DNA of 64,000 nt, from the NCBI RefSeq assembly GCF_002177115.1, contig NZ_MVAG01000119.1, positions 49,680 through 113,679 on the forward strand, read 5' to 3'. Below the pieces are notes generated by a model. The model did no database searches. It was not told where the DNA came from and saw nothing but the letters and a program-made list of their open reading frames with translations. Shown piece by piece: positions 10,301 to 18,902 of the stretch; the first letter of the stretch is position 1; each line of letters opens with the position of its first letter. A program made the position numbers and the translations under genes. The DNA comes from Chryseobacterium mucoviscidosis (GTDB lineage Bacteria; Bacteroidota; Bacteroidia; Flavobacteriales; Weeksellaceae).

Positions 10301-13300
10301 GGTACGTTTACTGCTCCTTATCAGTTTACAACGCCGGCGGTAACCTATTGTAATATTACTTCTACAAATAATACGAACGGTTATATTTCTAATGTGACAG
10401 TTGCTCCAACGAATTCTTACGTAATGAGTAATAATTCAGGAGCCAATTCATATACAAACTATTCTCCGGATCCAGCCAAATTGGTAACATTGGTTCGTAA
10501 CTCTACGAACAACACAATCTCTGTTTCTAAATCTTGGCTAACAACCACAACATCTTCTTTAGCTGTTGGTGCGTGGATTGACTTTAACAGAAACGGTATT
10601 TTTGAAACAGGAGAAAGAGTAATCAGTACTACAGCAAGTACAACAACTCCTATTACGGCTACATTTACAGTTCCTGCAACTGCTTATAATGGTCCGTTAA
10701 CACTTAGAATGAGAGTTATTTTCTCTACTTCTACAATTACAGATCCTTGTGCAACAGTTGCAAACGGAGAAATTGAAGATTATGCGGTTAAGATTATAGA
10801 TCTTGCTGCTTGTACTACAGCTCCTCCAACTCCTGTTGTTGTTTCAAACGTTACAGCTTCTACAGCTTTGGTTTCTTGGATCAATGCAACAGGTGCAACT
10901 TATACATTAAGATACAGAACAGGTACTGGAGCATGGACTGTAATTGCTCCGGTAACTAACCCTTACACTATTATAAATTTAAATGCAGCTACTACTTATG
11001 AAGTACAGGTTGCAACTATTTGTGGTGGTGTTACAGGAGCTTGGTCTGCTTCAACCAACTTTACAACGACTGCAATTTCATATTGTAATTCAGGTACTGC
11101 AACTGTAACTGACGGATACATCAATAATATTACGGTTACAGGTACGAATACACCGATGATGTCTAACAACTCCGGACCTAGTACCTATACAGATTATTCT
11201 AATGATGCAACAAAGATTATTACATTAGCTCGTAATTCTACGGGTAACGTACTTTCTGTAGGAAGAACAATCTTATCAAGTACATATTCTACCTATGCAT
11301 GGATAGATTTTAACGGCGATGGAATTTTTAATAACAACCCAACAACAGTTGCCGGTGGAGAAAGAATAATGAACTTAGGATATTCTTCCACAACTCCGGT
11401 TACTGCTACTTTCCCTGTTCCTGCCGGAGCTTACTCTGGTACGAATAAAGTGAAAATGCGTGTTATTGTATATTTCTTAACACCTACAGATGCTTGTTCA
11501 CCACTTACAAGCAACGGTGAAGTTGAAGACTATCAGGTTAAATTTGTAGACATTCAGCCATGTACCACGGCTGCTCCTACCGGTATTACAATGTCCAATA
11601 TTGCAGCAACTACAGCTACAGTATCCTGGATCTCTTCTACCGGGGCAACTTATTTGGTAAGATGGAGAACTACTAACCCAGTTGGAACTTGGAATACATC
11701 TGCTGTAATTACAGGAAATACGTATAACATTACCGGACTTACTGAGCAGACTGCTTATGAAGTTCAGGTAGCAACAATTTGCGGTGGAGTTCAGGGACCT
11801 TGGTCAACGTCTGTGCTGTTTACGACTACGCCAATTACTTATTGTAATATGACGGGTACTGGAACGACTGACTTTATTTCAAACGTTACAATAACTTCTG
11901 TGAATCCGGGTATTCCTCCAATGAGTAATACTTCTGTACAGACAAATTATATCAGCTATACCACTCCGGCAACATTGGTGAACTTAGAAATAGGTTCTAC
12001 AGGAAACCAGATTTCAGTAGCTAAAGGCGGAGCACAAAATGATGCAGTTTCGGCTTGGATAGACTTTAACAGAAATGGTGTATTTGAAACTTCAGAACAA
12101 ATAATGGCTTCTGCAGCAAGTACAACAACTCCTGTTACAGCATTGTTTAACGTTCCTGCAACAGCATATAACGGACCATTAACAACGACAATGAGAGTCG
12201 TTCTTAAACGTACAAGTGCTCCTGTTATGTGCCAGAATGCAGTGAATGGAGAAGTAGAAGATTATGCGGTGAAATTAAGACCTTGTTCTACTACAACGCC
12301 AACTAACTTAGCCTTCAATACTATTACGCATACTTCTGCAAATGTTACATGGACAGTTCCTGCCGGAGGTCTTACATTCATTGTAAGATACAGAGTATCT
12401 GGAACTGGTACATGGACTCAGATTGTAGCATCAACGTTAAATGGAAATCCACCATTGGCTTTAACAGGTTTAACGCCCGCTACAACGTATGAAGTACAGA
12501 TAGCTGGAAGCTGTGGAACAACTCCTGGAACATTTACACCTACTCAGACATTCACAACAAGATGTGATCCAACCCCTCCGAATGTAACAATAGGAACTGT
12601 AACTACTAACTCAGCCGTAGTAACATGGGCTCCGGTTGTACCAAGTGCGACTTATGTAATCAGATACAGAATTGTTGGTACAGCAACATGGGCTACAATA
12701 AACGTTACTGCAGCACCGTTGAATACTTACACTCTTACAGGTTTAAGCCCTTATACAACCTATGAAGTACAGGTAGCAAATATCTGTAACGGAGAAACCA
12801 CAGTTAACCCTTGGTCTAATCCTAAGGTATTTACAACGGAAAGAACATGTCAGTTGCCTCCTCCGGGACTTACCATTACAGCGATTACTCCGACTACGGC
12901 ACAAGTAACATGGGATCCTTTCCCGGGTGCTACTTATATCTTAAGATACAGAAAAGTAGGAATTCCGAGCTGGACAATGGTTCCGTCTAATACCAATACG
13001 ATTACCCTTACAGGTTTATCTGAATTGACACAGTATGAAATGCAGGTAGCAAACGTTTGCAGCGGAACTCCGGGAACGTATACACTGCCGTATTTCTTCA
13101 CAACGCCAACGATTGTTTATTGTCAGATGGCATCAACAGGAGCTATAACTTCAGAATATATTTCTAAAGTAACGGTAACGCCAAACGGTAAACCTCAGAT
13201 GACGAATATTTCTGTAGGATCTAATTATTCAGATTATACAGGTGTTCCGGCTAAATTTATCGAGCTGATTCAGGGATCTACGGATAACAAGATCGTGATC

Positions 13301-13831
13301 GATAAAAAACTAGCAGGAAACAATAAAGCAGGAGTTGCAGTCTGGATCGATTTCAACAGAAACGGATATTTCGATATCAACGAAAGAATCCTTGCTGACG
13401 GACCAAACAGCAATCCTACCGCGAGCACTACATTTACGGTACCTGCAGATGCATTTATCAGTCTGGTAGACTATAAATATGTCGTAATGAGAGTAGCAAT
13501 GGGCAAAGATATCATTCCGGTAAATTGTAACAGCTTCCCAGATGGTGAAGTAGAAGATTACACGGTAAGAATTTCTAAACTTCCGGTTGCTAATTCGATC
13601 AATCAGACAGATGTTATGATTTATCCGAATCCGGTGAGCTCAGTATTGTATGTGAAAAATATCAGCAAAAAAGCGAATTATAAGATCTATAATTCAGCAG
13701 GACAATTATTGTCAAGCGGTATTATCTTAAACAATAAGATCGACGTTCATAACCTGATAAATGGACTTTATGTAATAGACATTTTGGATGGAGACACCAT
13801 TTCTGTTCAGAAGAAATTTATTAAAGAATAA
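7388..13831 (+). CDS. giant reprolysin-like metallopeptidase with FN3 and GEVED repeats, T9SS type A
   Basis: Secreted multidomain protease of 2147 residues. Order: signal peptide 1-19 (TSAQ), propeptide, reprolysin-like (M12B-type metzincin) domain about 195-415 with HEIGHQLGANH (His344, Glu345, His348, His354) and Met-turn MGY (Met376), a beta-rich segment, then seven fibronectin-III-like domains beginning near residue 650 interleaved with five GEVED domains (each ending GE[VI]EDY), and a T9SS type A domain with MIYPNPVSS. The FN3 and GEVED modules are homologous repeats, visible also at DNA level. The repeats probably form a long stalk or bind polysaccharide or protein; the protease head would act outside the cell. 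It forms a single-gene unit. Confidence 0.9.
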   Translation: MKKNFTSFFFLFLFAITSAQWSPTTFRGEKARASSDIKNYYSLDISLLKSQLAKAQETGKNAKPVTISLPTLDGKIEKFAVYSFPVVVKELADQYQLGSYVGVGVDDPGKYLRFSLAPDDFQSMIIKDGKYEFIEPADKNKTVYGVHPKTDKSNEGFLCSMNEDRLSKQEIANLYAEGKSFANQTTNFAKSSDKKYRTMRLAMSVTGEYTQYFGGTVANALTAINATLTRVNGVFEKDFALHLNLQNFPNVIYTNAATDPYSPAAQMNNWNLELQQTLTANVGNANYDIGHLFGASGGGGNAGCIGCICVDPTGPTSQQKGSGYTSPADGIPQGDNFDIDYVAHEIGHQLGANHTFSHGLETAGVNVEPGSGSTIMGYAGITGANTDVQAHSDPYFHAVSITQVQNRLISRTCDVETPITNNPPVIAPLPTYNIPKGTAFVLTASATDAENDPMTYCWEQVDNASVTINKNNLGTTASGATFRSFNPTTSPTRYFPKLSSVLAGVLNNSNNGWESVSTIARTTNFRVTVRDNNPVPTQQQTEFANQQIIVGNDGPFKVTTTNAYNNGATNVTWDVVNTTAAPYNVANVKIDYTTDNGVTWTVAVASTPNDGSESLNLTGLTVGGTVKIRVSSIGNVFYAIGSATVTSLLTCTGAAPTGIVVSAITQTTATVTWAATTNSTYVVRYRPVGSTTWITVNAATNSINLTGLTDGIQYEVQVSTVCNGVQGPFSASTNFTTLGLTYCTMTSSNFASEYISNVTVTPVGAAVMSNNSAGSTYTDYSATPSALVNLVIGSTGNTVSVTKFFPGTVWSEAVGVWIDFNRNGVFEATEQVMNSPSSTTTPVSATFNVPATAYNGPATTRMRVAMRYITSPVMCQSFGDGEVEDYAVKLIQPIPCTSNAPLNLSVTNITATSAYVMWDPAIGATYILQYRQVGSPTWITVPLTTNAYTINNLLEQTQYEVQVAYVCSGTTGTFTAPYQFTTPAVTYCNITSTNNTNGYISNVTVAPTNSYVMSNNSGANSYTNYSPDPAKLVTLVRNSTNNTISVSKSWLTTTTSSLAVGAWIDFNRNGIFETGERVISTTASTTTPITATFTVPATAYNGPLTLRMRVIFSTSTITDPCATVANGEIEDYAVKIIDLAACTTAPPTPVVVSNVTASTALVSWINATGATYTLRYRTGTGAWTVIAPVTNPYTIINLNAATTYEVQVATICGGVTGAWSASTNFTTTAISYCNSGTATVTDGYINNITVTGTNTPMMSNNSGPSTYTDYSNDATKIITLARNSTGNVLSVGRTILSSTYSTYAWIDFNGDGIFNNNPTTVAGGERIMNLGYSSTTPVTATFPVPAGAYSGTNKVKMRVIVYFLTPTDACSPLTSNGEVEDYQVKFVDIQPCTTAAPTGITMSNIAATTATVSWISSTGATYLVRWRTTNPVGTWNTSAVITGNTYNITGLTEQTAYEVQVATICGGVQGPWSTSVLFTTTPITYCNMTGTGTTDFISNVTITSVNPGIPPMSNTSVQTNYISYTTPATLVNLEIGSTGNQISVAKGGAQNDAVSAWIDFNRNGVFETSEQIMASAASTTTPVTALFNVPATAYNGPLTTTMRVVLKRTSAPVMCQNAVNGEVEDYAVKLRPCSTTTPTNLAFNTITHTSANVTWTVPAGGLTFIVRYRVSGTGTWTQIVASTLNGNPPLALTGLTPATTYEVQIAGSCGTTPGTFTPTQTFTTRCDPTPPNVTIGTVTTNSAVVTWAPVVPSATYVIRYRIVGTATWATINVTAAPLNTYTLTGLSPYTTYEVQVANICNGETTVNPWSNPKVFTTERTCQLPPPGLTITAITPTTAQVTWDPFPGATYILRYRKVGIPSWTMVPSNTNTITLTGLSELTQYEMQVANVCSGTPGTYTLPYFFTTPTIVYCQMASTGAITSEYISKVTVTPNGKPQMTNISVGSNYSDYTGVPAKFIELIQGSTDNKIVIDKKLAGNNKAGVAVWIDFNRNGYFDINERILADGPNSNPTASTTFTVPADAFISLVDYKYVVMRVAMGKDIIPVNCNSFPDGEVEDYTVRISKLPVANSINQTDVMIYPNPVSSVLYVKNISKKANYKIYNSAGQLLSSGIILNNKIDVHNLINGLYVIDILDGDTISVQKKFIKE

Positions 13832-13857
13832 TACATTTAATCATTAATCAACTTAAG

Positions 13858-13888
13858 CAGGCTCTCAGAAATGAGAGCCTGTTTTTTT
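13858..13888 (+). terminator. rho-independent terminator
   Basis: CAGGCTCTC - AGAAAT - GAGAGCCTG followed by seven T; ends the giant protease gene. Confidence 0.9.
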
Positions 13889-13908
13889 ACCTGAAGAACA
13901 GAAGCATG

Positions 13909-13940
13909 AAAAAACTCGTTAGAAATAATCCAACGAGTTT
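13909..13940 (-). terminator. rho-independent terminator of the coaE operon
   Basis: Read on the minus strand: AAACTCGTT, 11-nt loop, AACGAGTTT and a T-run. It is 3 bp beyond the coaE stop and back to back with the plus-strand terminator. Confidence 0.85.
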
Positions 13941-13943
13941 AAT

Positions 13944-14585
13944 TTATTCGATATCAAAAACAACTTTTTCGGTTTGTTCCTTGAGATCTTCAAGATTGGT
14001 ATTGTTATGAATAATGCAGTCTGCAAGTTTTATTTTGTCCTTTTCCGGCATCTGTTTTTCCATCACTGCCTGAACTTCGCGGTAGGTTTTGCCGTCCCGG
14101 TCCATTACTCTTTTTATTCTGATATTATCTTCAGCGGTAACAAGTAAAGACTTATAACATTGCTGGTTTAATTTTAATTCAAACAATAAAGCTGTTTCTT
14201 TAAAAACCAGATACTTTGTCTGTTTTTTCACCCACTCTTCAAAATCTGTTCTTACAGCAGGATGAATAATTTCATTTAAGCTCTGAAGAAGATCTTTATT
14301 GTTAAAAACCTTTTCAGCAACAAATTTCCGATTATAAAATCCTTTTTCGTCATAAGCTTCATCTCCTAAAAGTTCCTTGATTTTCAGCTTTAAATCATCA
14401 TTGTCGTTTATGATATCTTTCGCCCTGTCATCCGAATAATAAACCGGAAATCCGAACTCTTCAATGAATTTGGCAACCGTAGTTTTTCCTGAACCGATTC
14501 CGCCTGTTAAACCAATAATTTTGGGTGCAGATAAGGGATCAGGTTCTGCTTTCTGAGCTTCCGAATGTAATTCTTCCATAATCAA
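13944..14585 (-). CDS. coaE: dephospho-CoA kinase
   Basis: Catalyses the last step of coenzyme A synthesis, ATP-dependent phosphorylation of the 3'-hydroxyl of dephospho-CoA. The P-loop GGIGSGKT lies at residues 28-35 in KIIGLTGGIGSGKTTVA; the family-typical YYSDDRAKDI and the RVMDRDGKTYREVQAVMEKQ segment follow. About 20 residues precede the P-loop region, longer than usual for the family, so the real start may be one of the closely spaced ATGs (residue 1 or 3). It follows the MBL-fold gene by 3 bp and is probably cotranscribed with it. Confidence 0.93.
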   Translation of the reverse strand: MIMEELHSEAQKAEPDPLSAPKIIGLTGGIGSGKTTVAKFIEEFGFPVYYSDDRAKDIINDNDDLKLKIKELLGDEAYDEKGFYNRKFVAEKVFNNKDLLQSLNEIIHPAVRTDFEEWVKKQTKYLVFKETALLFELKLNQQCYKSLLVTAEDNIRIKRVMDRDGKTYREVQAVMEKQMPEKDKIKLADCIIHNNTNLEDLKEQTEKVVFDIE

Positions 14586-14588
14586 AAA

Positions 14589-15455
14589 TTAATATCCAAA
14601 AACATCATTAAAACTAAACGTCTCATCTAATCTTATCCCTTTCTCAGTCATCTTCAGACTTGCCAGTTCGTTGTGTGCGTCATGCTCAAAGAACAACAGA
14701 TATTCATTATCCACACACTGCTTAAGAAATTTACCCTTTTCTTCTAAAGTTAAAAGAGGACGCGTATCGTAACCCATCACATAAACCTGAGGAATGTGTC
14801 CCGCAGTCGGAATTAAATCGGCCGCAAAAACAATCGTTTTTTCCTGATACTGAATCACAGGAAGCATTTGTTTTTCCGTATGACCGTCAACAAAAATCAC
14901 ATCCATTTTCAAGTCAGGTGCAAAACCATAATTTCCGTTTGCCGGAAGGGGTAGAAAGTTCAGTTGTCCGCTTTCCTGAATCGGGATAATATTCTCTTTC
15001 AGAAAACTCGCTTTTTCTCTCGCATTAGGTTCCGTTGCCCATTTCCAGTGATTTTCGTTCGTCCAGAACTGTGCATTTTTGAAAGCAGGTCTGTAACCTG
15101 TTTTATCGTCATTCCATTCAATTGCGCCACCGCAGTGATCGAAGTGGAGGTGAGTAAGAAAAACATCGGTAATGTCCTCTCTTACAAAACCATATTTTTT
15201 TAAGTTTTTGTCTAAATTATCGTCTCCCCAAAGCGAATAATGACCGAAAAATTTATCGTCCTGCTTATTTCCAAGACCACAGTCAATTAAGATTAATTTT
15301 TTTCCGTCTTCCACAAGAAGAGAACGGGTTCCCAGTTCAATCAGGTTTCTTTCGTCTGCAGGATTGGTTTTTTCCCACAGACTCTTTGGGACGACTCCGA
15401 ACATCGCTCCGCCGTCGAGCTTAAATTTTCCGCATTGTATTGGATATAGCTTCAT
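14589..15455 (-). CDS. MBL-fold metallo-hydrolase
   Basis: Metallo-beta-lactamase-fold hydrolase, 288 residues, no signal peptide, so cytoplasmic. The dinuclear metal motif THLHFDHCGG gives His102, His104, Asp106 and His107; further ligands are expected in VDGHTEKQ and in AADLIPTAGHIP. Overall it resembles the lactonase-like (AttM/AiiA-type) MBL group and related flavobacterial hydrolases, but the substrate cannot be read from sequence. It lies between ruvB (79-bp gap) and coaE (3-bp gap). Confidence 0.85.
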   Translation of the reverse strand: MKLYPIQCGKFKLDGGAMFGVVPKSLWEKTNPADERNLIELGTRSLLVEDGKKLILIDCGLGNKQDDKFFGHYSLWGDDNLDKNLKKYGFVREDITDVFLTHLHFDHCGGAIEWNDDKTGYRPAFKNAQFWTNENHWKWATEPNAREKASFLKENIIPIQESGQLNFLPLPANGNYGFAPDLKMDVIFVDGHTEKQMLPVIQYQEKTIVFAADLIPTAGHIPQVYVMGYDTRPLLTLEEKGKFLKQCVDNEYLLFFEHDAHNELASLKMTEKGIRLDETFSFNDVFGY

Positions 15456-15534
15456 ATAATATTGAGTTTTTTATAATGTTGTTTATTTTTTATTTGAATG
15501 AAAATCTAAATTTTACTTCGAAATCAAGTTAAAC

Positions 15535-16557
15535 TTAAAACAATTCACCCGGATTTCTCGGTACCGCAATATTCAGATGTTTGTATGCTTTTTCGGTAAC
15601 CTCTCTTCCTCTCGGAGTTCTGATAATAAATCCTTCCTGAATCAGAAAAGGTTCATAAACTTCTTCCAGAGTTTCAGGGTTTTCTGCAATAGATGTTGCC
15701 AAAGCCGAAATTCCCACAGGTTTTCCTTTAAAATTTTCGATCATCACGCGCATAATTTTGTTATCCATCTCGTCCAGACCAAATTCGTCCACATTTAATG
15801 AATCCAAAGCATATTTTGTAATGTTGATTTCGATTTCTCCATTTCCTTTTATCTCTGCAAAATCGCGGACTCTTCTTAACAGTGCATTGGCAATTCTTGG
15901 CGTTCCACGGCTTCTTCTGGCAATTTCTATGGCGGCATCTTCATAGATTTTTACGCCCAGAACTCTTGCGCTTCGGATAATAATCATCGACAAAAGTTCA
16001 ATCGTATAATATTCAAGTCTGCTTTGGATTCCGAATCTTGCCAGCATCGGTTTGGTAAGCATTCCGCTTCGTGTTGTTGCTCCCACTAAAGTAAACGGAT
16101 TCAAGCCGATTTGTACGCTTCGTGCATTCGGACCGGTTTCCAGCATGATATCAATTTTATAATCTTCCATTGCAGAATACAGATATTCTTCCACAACAGG
16201 AGAAAGACGGTGGATTTCATCAATGAAAAGCACATCATTTTCTTCCAGATTGGTTAATAAACCGGCTAAACTTCCGGGTTTATCCAAAACAGGTCCCGAA
16301 GTTATCTTGCAGTTTACCCCAAGTTCATTCGCGATGATATTGGCCAAAGTGGTCTTTCCCAAACCGGGAGGACCGTGTAAAAGAACATGATCCAGCGCTC
16401 CGCCACGCCTTTTTGCAGCCGTCACGAAAACTTCAAGATTTTCCAATGTTTTTCTCTGTCCGGCAAAATCTTTAAAACTCTGGGGACGAATCTGCTCTTC
16501 CTGCGCAAGTTCTTCGCGGGAATAATTTTCTTTATCGGGATGTAAAAAATCGGGCAT
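15535..16557 (-). CDS. ruvB: Holliday junction branch migration ATPase RuvB
   Basis: Hexameric AAA+ motor that drives branch migration with RuvA. Walker A GPPGLGKT at residues 62-69, Walker B FIDEIHRL around 111-118, and the sensor/arginine-finger region [18 protein letters not shown]; the C-terminal winged-helix part ends EAYKHLNI. The length of 340 residues is normal. A possible -7 element TATCTTTA lies at 16578-16585. The left arm of an inverted repeat begins 45 bp upstream of its start. Confidence 0.97.
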   Translation of the reverse strand: MPDFLHPDKENYSREELAQEEQIRPQSFKDFAGQRKTLENLEVFVTAAKRRGGALDHVLLHGPPGLGKTTLANIIANELGVNCKITSGPVLDKPGSLAGLLTNLEENDVLFIDEIHRLSPVVEEYLYSAMEDYKIDIMLETGPNARSVQIGLNPFTLVGATTRSGMLTKPMLARFGIQSRLEYYTIELLSMIIIRSARVLGVKIYEDAAIEIARRSRGTPRIANALLRRVRDFAEIKGNGEIEINITKYALDSLNVDEFGLDEMDNKIMRVMIENFKGKPVGISALATSIAENPETLEEVYEPFLIQEGFIIRTPRGREVTEKAYKHLNIAVPRNPGELF

Positions 16558-16602
16558 TAATTCAATTTCATTTACCGTAAAGATAGGAAAATTGAGGTAA
16601 AA

Positions 16603-16625
16603 ATTAAGATTGAGGCTGAGATTAA
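16603..16625 (+). repeat. left arm of 23-bp inverted repeat
   Basis: Begins ATTAAGATTGAGGCT and ends GAGATTAA; pairs with 17094-17116 with one mismatch. An imperfect extra ATTGAGG copy lies just outside at 16591-16597. Confidence 0.85.
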
Positions 16626-16702
16626 TTTTAGTGGAATTCTGAGATTTAAGTAAAGGTTATGGGGAAGTGTATTTATGATTTACAATATTGATATATTTTA
16701 AG

Positions 16703-16710
16703 TATTTTTG
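16703..16710 (+). promoter_or_regulatory. -7 box TATTTTTG
   Basis: TAnnTTTG match 22 bp before the ATG of the four-helix-bundle gene. Confidence 0.4.
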
Positions 16711-16731
16711 AGAGGCAAATAGTAATAACAA

Positions 16732-17097
16732 ATGATAAAAGATTTTACTGAGATGCCCGTTTGGCAAAAGGCAATGGATATTGCTGAAAAATGTTTTAAT
16801 ATGTCTGAAAGTTTACCCAAAAAAGAAGATTATGCATTGACTTCACAATTAAGAAGATCAGCGGAAAGTATTTCAGCAAATATTGCTGAAGGTTTTGGGA
16901 GAAGAACAGCGAAAGATAAAAGCAGGTTTTATGATATTTCCAGAGGATCTGCATTTGAAACAAAAAGCCATTTGATATACGGAAGCCGAGTAAAATATTT
17001 TTCAGAAAATGAGTGCTTAGAAATAAAAAATTTAATTAATGAAGTTGTATATGATTTAAATAAGATAACAAATCATTTAAACAGAATTCATCCTTAA
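16732..17097 (+). CDS. four-helix-bundle protein (S23/23S rRNA IVP family)
   Basis: A 121-residue all-helical protein. Motifs MPVWQKAMDIAEKCF, LTSQLRRSAESISANIAEG, RFYDISRGSAFETKSHL are those of the TIGR02436/S23 four-helix-bundle family, first known from ORFs inside 23S rRNA intervening sequences and related to the Avd proteins of diversity-generating retroelements. Its biochemical role is unknown; related proteins form pentameric barrels that bind nucleic acid. Here there is no rRNA or reverse transcriptase nearby. The gene is enclosed by inverted repeats, its stop codon overlapping the right arm. Confidence 0.88.
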   Translation: MIKDFTEMPVWQKAMDIAEKCFNMSESLPKKEDYALTSQLRRSAESISANIAEGFGRRTAKDKSRFYDISRGSAFETKSHLIYGSRVKYFSENECLEIKNLINEVVYDLNKITNHLNRIHP

Positions 17098-17116
17098 TCT
17101 AAGCCTCAATCTTAAT
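17094..17116 (-). repeat. right arm of 23-bp inverted repeat
   Basis: Reverse complement begins ATTAAGATTGAGGCT and differs from the left arm at one position. It overlaps the stop of the four-helix-bundle gene and ends 9 bp before the hutI start. Confidence 0.85.
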
Positions 17117-17125
17117 CTTATAGTA

Positions 17126-18349
17126 ATGAAACTAATTGGTCCTTTCAAGCAGGTGGTAACACTTGCAAACCTTCCTTTAAGAGGAAAACTTTCAGACGAA
17201 CAGCTTGAGATCATTCCTGATGGAGGAATTTTAATCGATAATAATAAAATCAAAAAGGTCGGAAATTTTGATGCATTAAAATCTGAAAACCAGAATATAG
17301 AAATTGAAACGGTAAAAGGAGAGCAGATTGTTCTTCCGGCTTTCGTAGATTCCCACACGCATATTTGCTTTGGCGGAAACAGAGCGAATGATTTCGCCAT
17401 GCGTAACGCAGGAAAAACATACCTCGAAATTGCGGAAAGCGGGGGAGGAATCTGGAGCTCGGTGCAGCATACAAGAAATGCATCGGAGGAAGAATTGTTA
17501 AAAACTTTGCTGGAAAGAATTGATTTTTTAATTTCTCTTGGAATTACAACCATTGAAGTAAAAAGCGGTTATGGTTTAGACGCTGAAAACGAACTGAAAA
17601 TGCTTCGCATCATTAAAAAAGCGCAGGAAAAGACGAAAGCAACTCTGGTTCCAACCTGTCTTTCCGCACATCTGAAGCCAAGAGATTTTGAAGGAAGCAA
17701 TGAAGAGTACTTGCACTATATTGTAACGGAAATTTTACCGAAAGTAAGAGAAGAGGATTTGGCGAAGCGGGTTGATATTTTTATTGAAAAATCGGCATTT
17801 CAGCCCGAAGAAAGCAAAAACTTTTTGCTAAAAGCTAAAGAATTGGGTTTTGAAATTACCGTACATGCAGATCAGTTTACTCCAGGAAGTTCAAGAATTG
17901 CAGTTGAAGTGGGGGCAAAATCTGCCGATCATCTGGAAGCCACCATTGATGACGATATTGAATTTATAGCAAAATCTGATACGGTAGCCACGGCTTTACC
18001 CGGGGCAAGTTTAGGATTGGGAGAAAAATTTACGCCGGCGAGAAAATTATTGGACGCAGGAGCAATTGTAGCGATCGCAAGTGACTGGAATCCCGGTTCT
18101 GCGCCTATGGGAAATTTAATTACACAGGCTTCCATTCTGGCAACATTTGAAAAGTTGACGACAGCAGAAGTTTTAGCAGGAATGACTTTCCGATCGGCTT
18201 TTGCGCTTGGTCTGGAAGATAGAGGAAGATTAACAGAAGGACAAAAAGCGGATTTTGTGACTTTTAAAACCAATAATTTCCAGAATGTTCTTTATAATCA
18301 GGGAAGCTTAAAAGCGGACAAGATTTATATTGATGGTAAAATATTATAA
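17126..18349 (+). CDS. hutI: imidazolonepropionase
   Basis: Third step of histidine degradation: hydrolysis of 4-imidazolone-5-propanoate to N-formimidoyl-L-glutamate. Amidohydrolase-superfamily fold; metal motif DSHTHICFGG with His77 and His79, substrate segment KSGYGLD, HADQFTPGSS and the late ASDWNPGSAP motif. At 407 residues it is of normal length. It lies 9 bp after the inverted-repeat cassette, so its own promoter must lie within or before the cassette. hutG follows after two small genes; hutH and hutU are not in the window. Confidence 0.95.
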   Translation: MKLIGPFKQVVTLANLPLRGKLSDEQLEIIPDGGILIDNNKIKKVGNFDALKSENQNIEIETVKGEQIVLPAFVDSHTHICFGGNRANDFAMRNAGKTYLEIAESGGGIWSSVQHTRNASEEELLKTLLERIDFLISLGITTIEVKSGYGLDAENELKMLRIIKKAQEKTKATLVPTCLSAHLKPRDFEGSNEEYLHYIVTEILPKVREEDLAKRVDIFIEKSAFQPEESKNFLLKAKELGFEITVHADQFTPGSSRIAVEVGAKSADHLEATIDDDIEFIAKSDTVATALPGASLGLGEKFTPARKLLDAGAIVAIASDWNPGSAPMGNLITQASILATFEKLTTAEVLAGMTFRSAFALGLEDRGRLTEGQKADFVTFKTNNFQNVLYNQGSLKADKIYIDGKIL

Positions 18350-18359
18350 AAACTTTGCC

Positions 18360-18626
18360 ATGCTGAAAGGAATTAAAAATCTGGTAATTTATTTCGTACT
18401 TCTTATAATATCATTAAACGTACTTTCTATCTTGCAAGCTCTTTGGGTTAATATTGGAAATATAAAAACCGGAGGACAGTTTTTGAATCTTATATATTCA
18501 GGGTTTGTTTTTGTAAGTTTTCTTTTATTAATATTGATATCTTTTTATTTCTTAATAAGATGTATGTTTAGTATTTTCCAAATAATAAAAAGTGCATTCA
18601 TAAATTTAGTTGGCAGGATTAAATAA
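18360..18626 (+). CDS. small predicted membrane protein
   Basis: An 88-residue protein, unrecognised. The ATG at 18360 is chosen because an upstream start at 18330 would overlap hutI and add a polar tail. Two hydrophobic segments (about 6-26 and 45-70) are separated by a short polar loop, and the C-terminus is basic, so it is probably a two-pass inner-membrane protein. It starts 10 bp after hutI, suggesting cotranscription. Confidence 0.5.
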   Translation: MLKGIKNLVIYFVLLIISLNVLSILQALWVNIGNIKTGGQFLNLIYSGFVFVSFLLLILISFYFLIRCMFSIFQIIKSAFINLVGRIK

Positions 18627-18656
18627 TTAAATTATAAAGCTAAAAATTAAGGTTAG

Positions 18657-18878
18657 ATGAAAAACATAATCATTAATTTCCTATTGATTTTAGTATCAAT
18701 AATATTATTTATTTTTCTGTCTTTTGTTGGCGTCTTTGCAATTTTTACTGAGAAAATAGAAAGCAATTCCAATAATATTTTAAATGCAGCGATTTTAATA
18801 ATTTGGTTAATTGTATTTATTTTAATAATATATTTTATCATTAAATTCCTCATAAGTATTTATAGGTATAAAGAATAA
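18657..18878 (+). CDS. small predicted membrane protein
   Basis: A 73-residue protein, unrecognised. Two hydrophobic helices (about 5-30 and 42-66) with a short loop TEKIESNSNN and a basic end KFLISIYRYKE. Its topology resembles the preceding small protein, so they may be diverged paralogs. It sits between hutI and hutG in the same direction. Confidence 0.5.
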   Translation: MKNIIINFLLILVSIILFIFLSFVGVFAIFTEKIESNSNNILNAAILIIWLIVFILIIYFIIKFLISIYRYKE

Positions 18879-18902
18879 CAAAATCACAAAACATAAATTA
18901 GT

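Larger units (their letters stand above)
16603..17116 (+). mobile_element. candidate inverted-repeat-bounded four-helix-bundle cassette
   Basis: A 514-bp unit between ruvB and hutI. Its ends are a 23-bp inverted repeat: left arm 16603-16625 and right arm 17094-17116 match at 22 of 23 positions when one is reverse-complemented (shared core ATTAAGATTGAGGCT). It encloses one small gene, whose stop codon lies inside the right arm. The transcript could fold into a long stem with the gene in the loop, as in intervening sequences of 23S rRNA that encode related proteins. Mobility is inferred, not shown; no target duplication is obvious. Confidence 0.5.

Noticed and set aside
16732..17097. Avd accessory protein of a diversity-generating retroelement
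   Set aside because: The fold family is related, but there is no reverse transcriptase, template repeat or variable repeat in the window.
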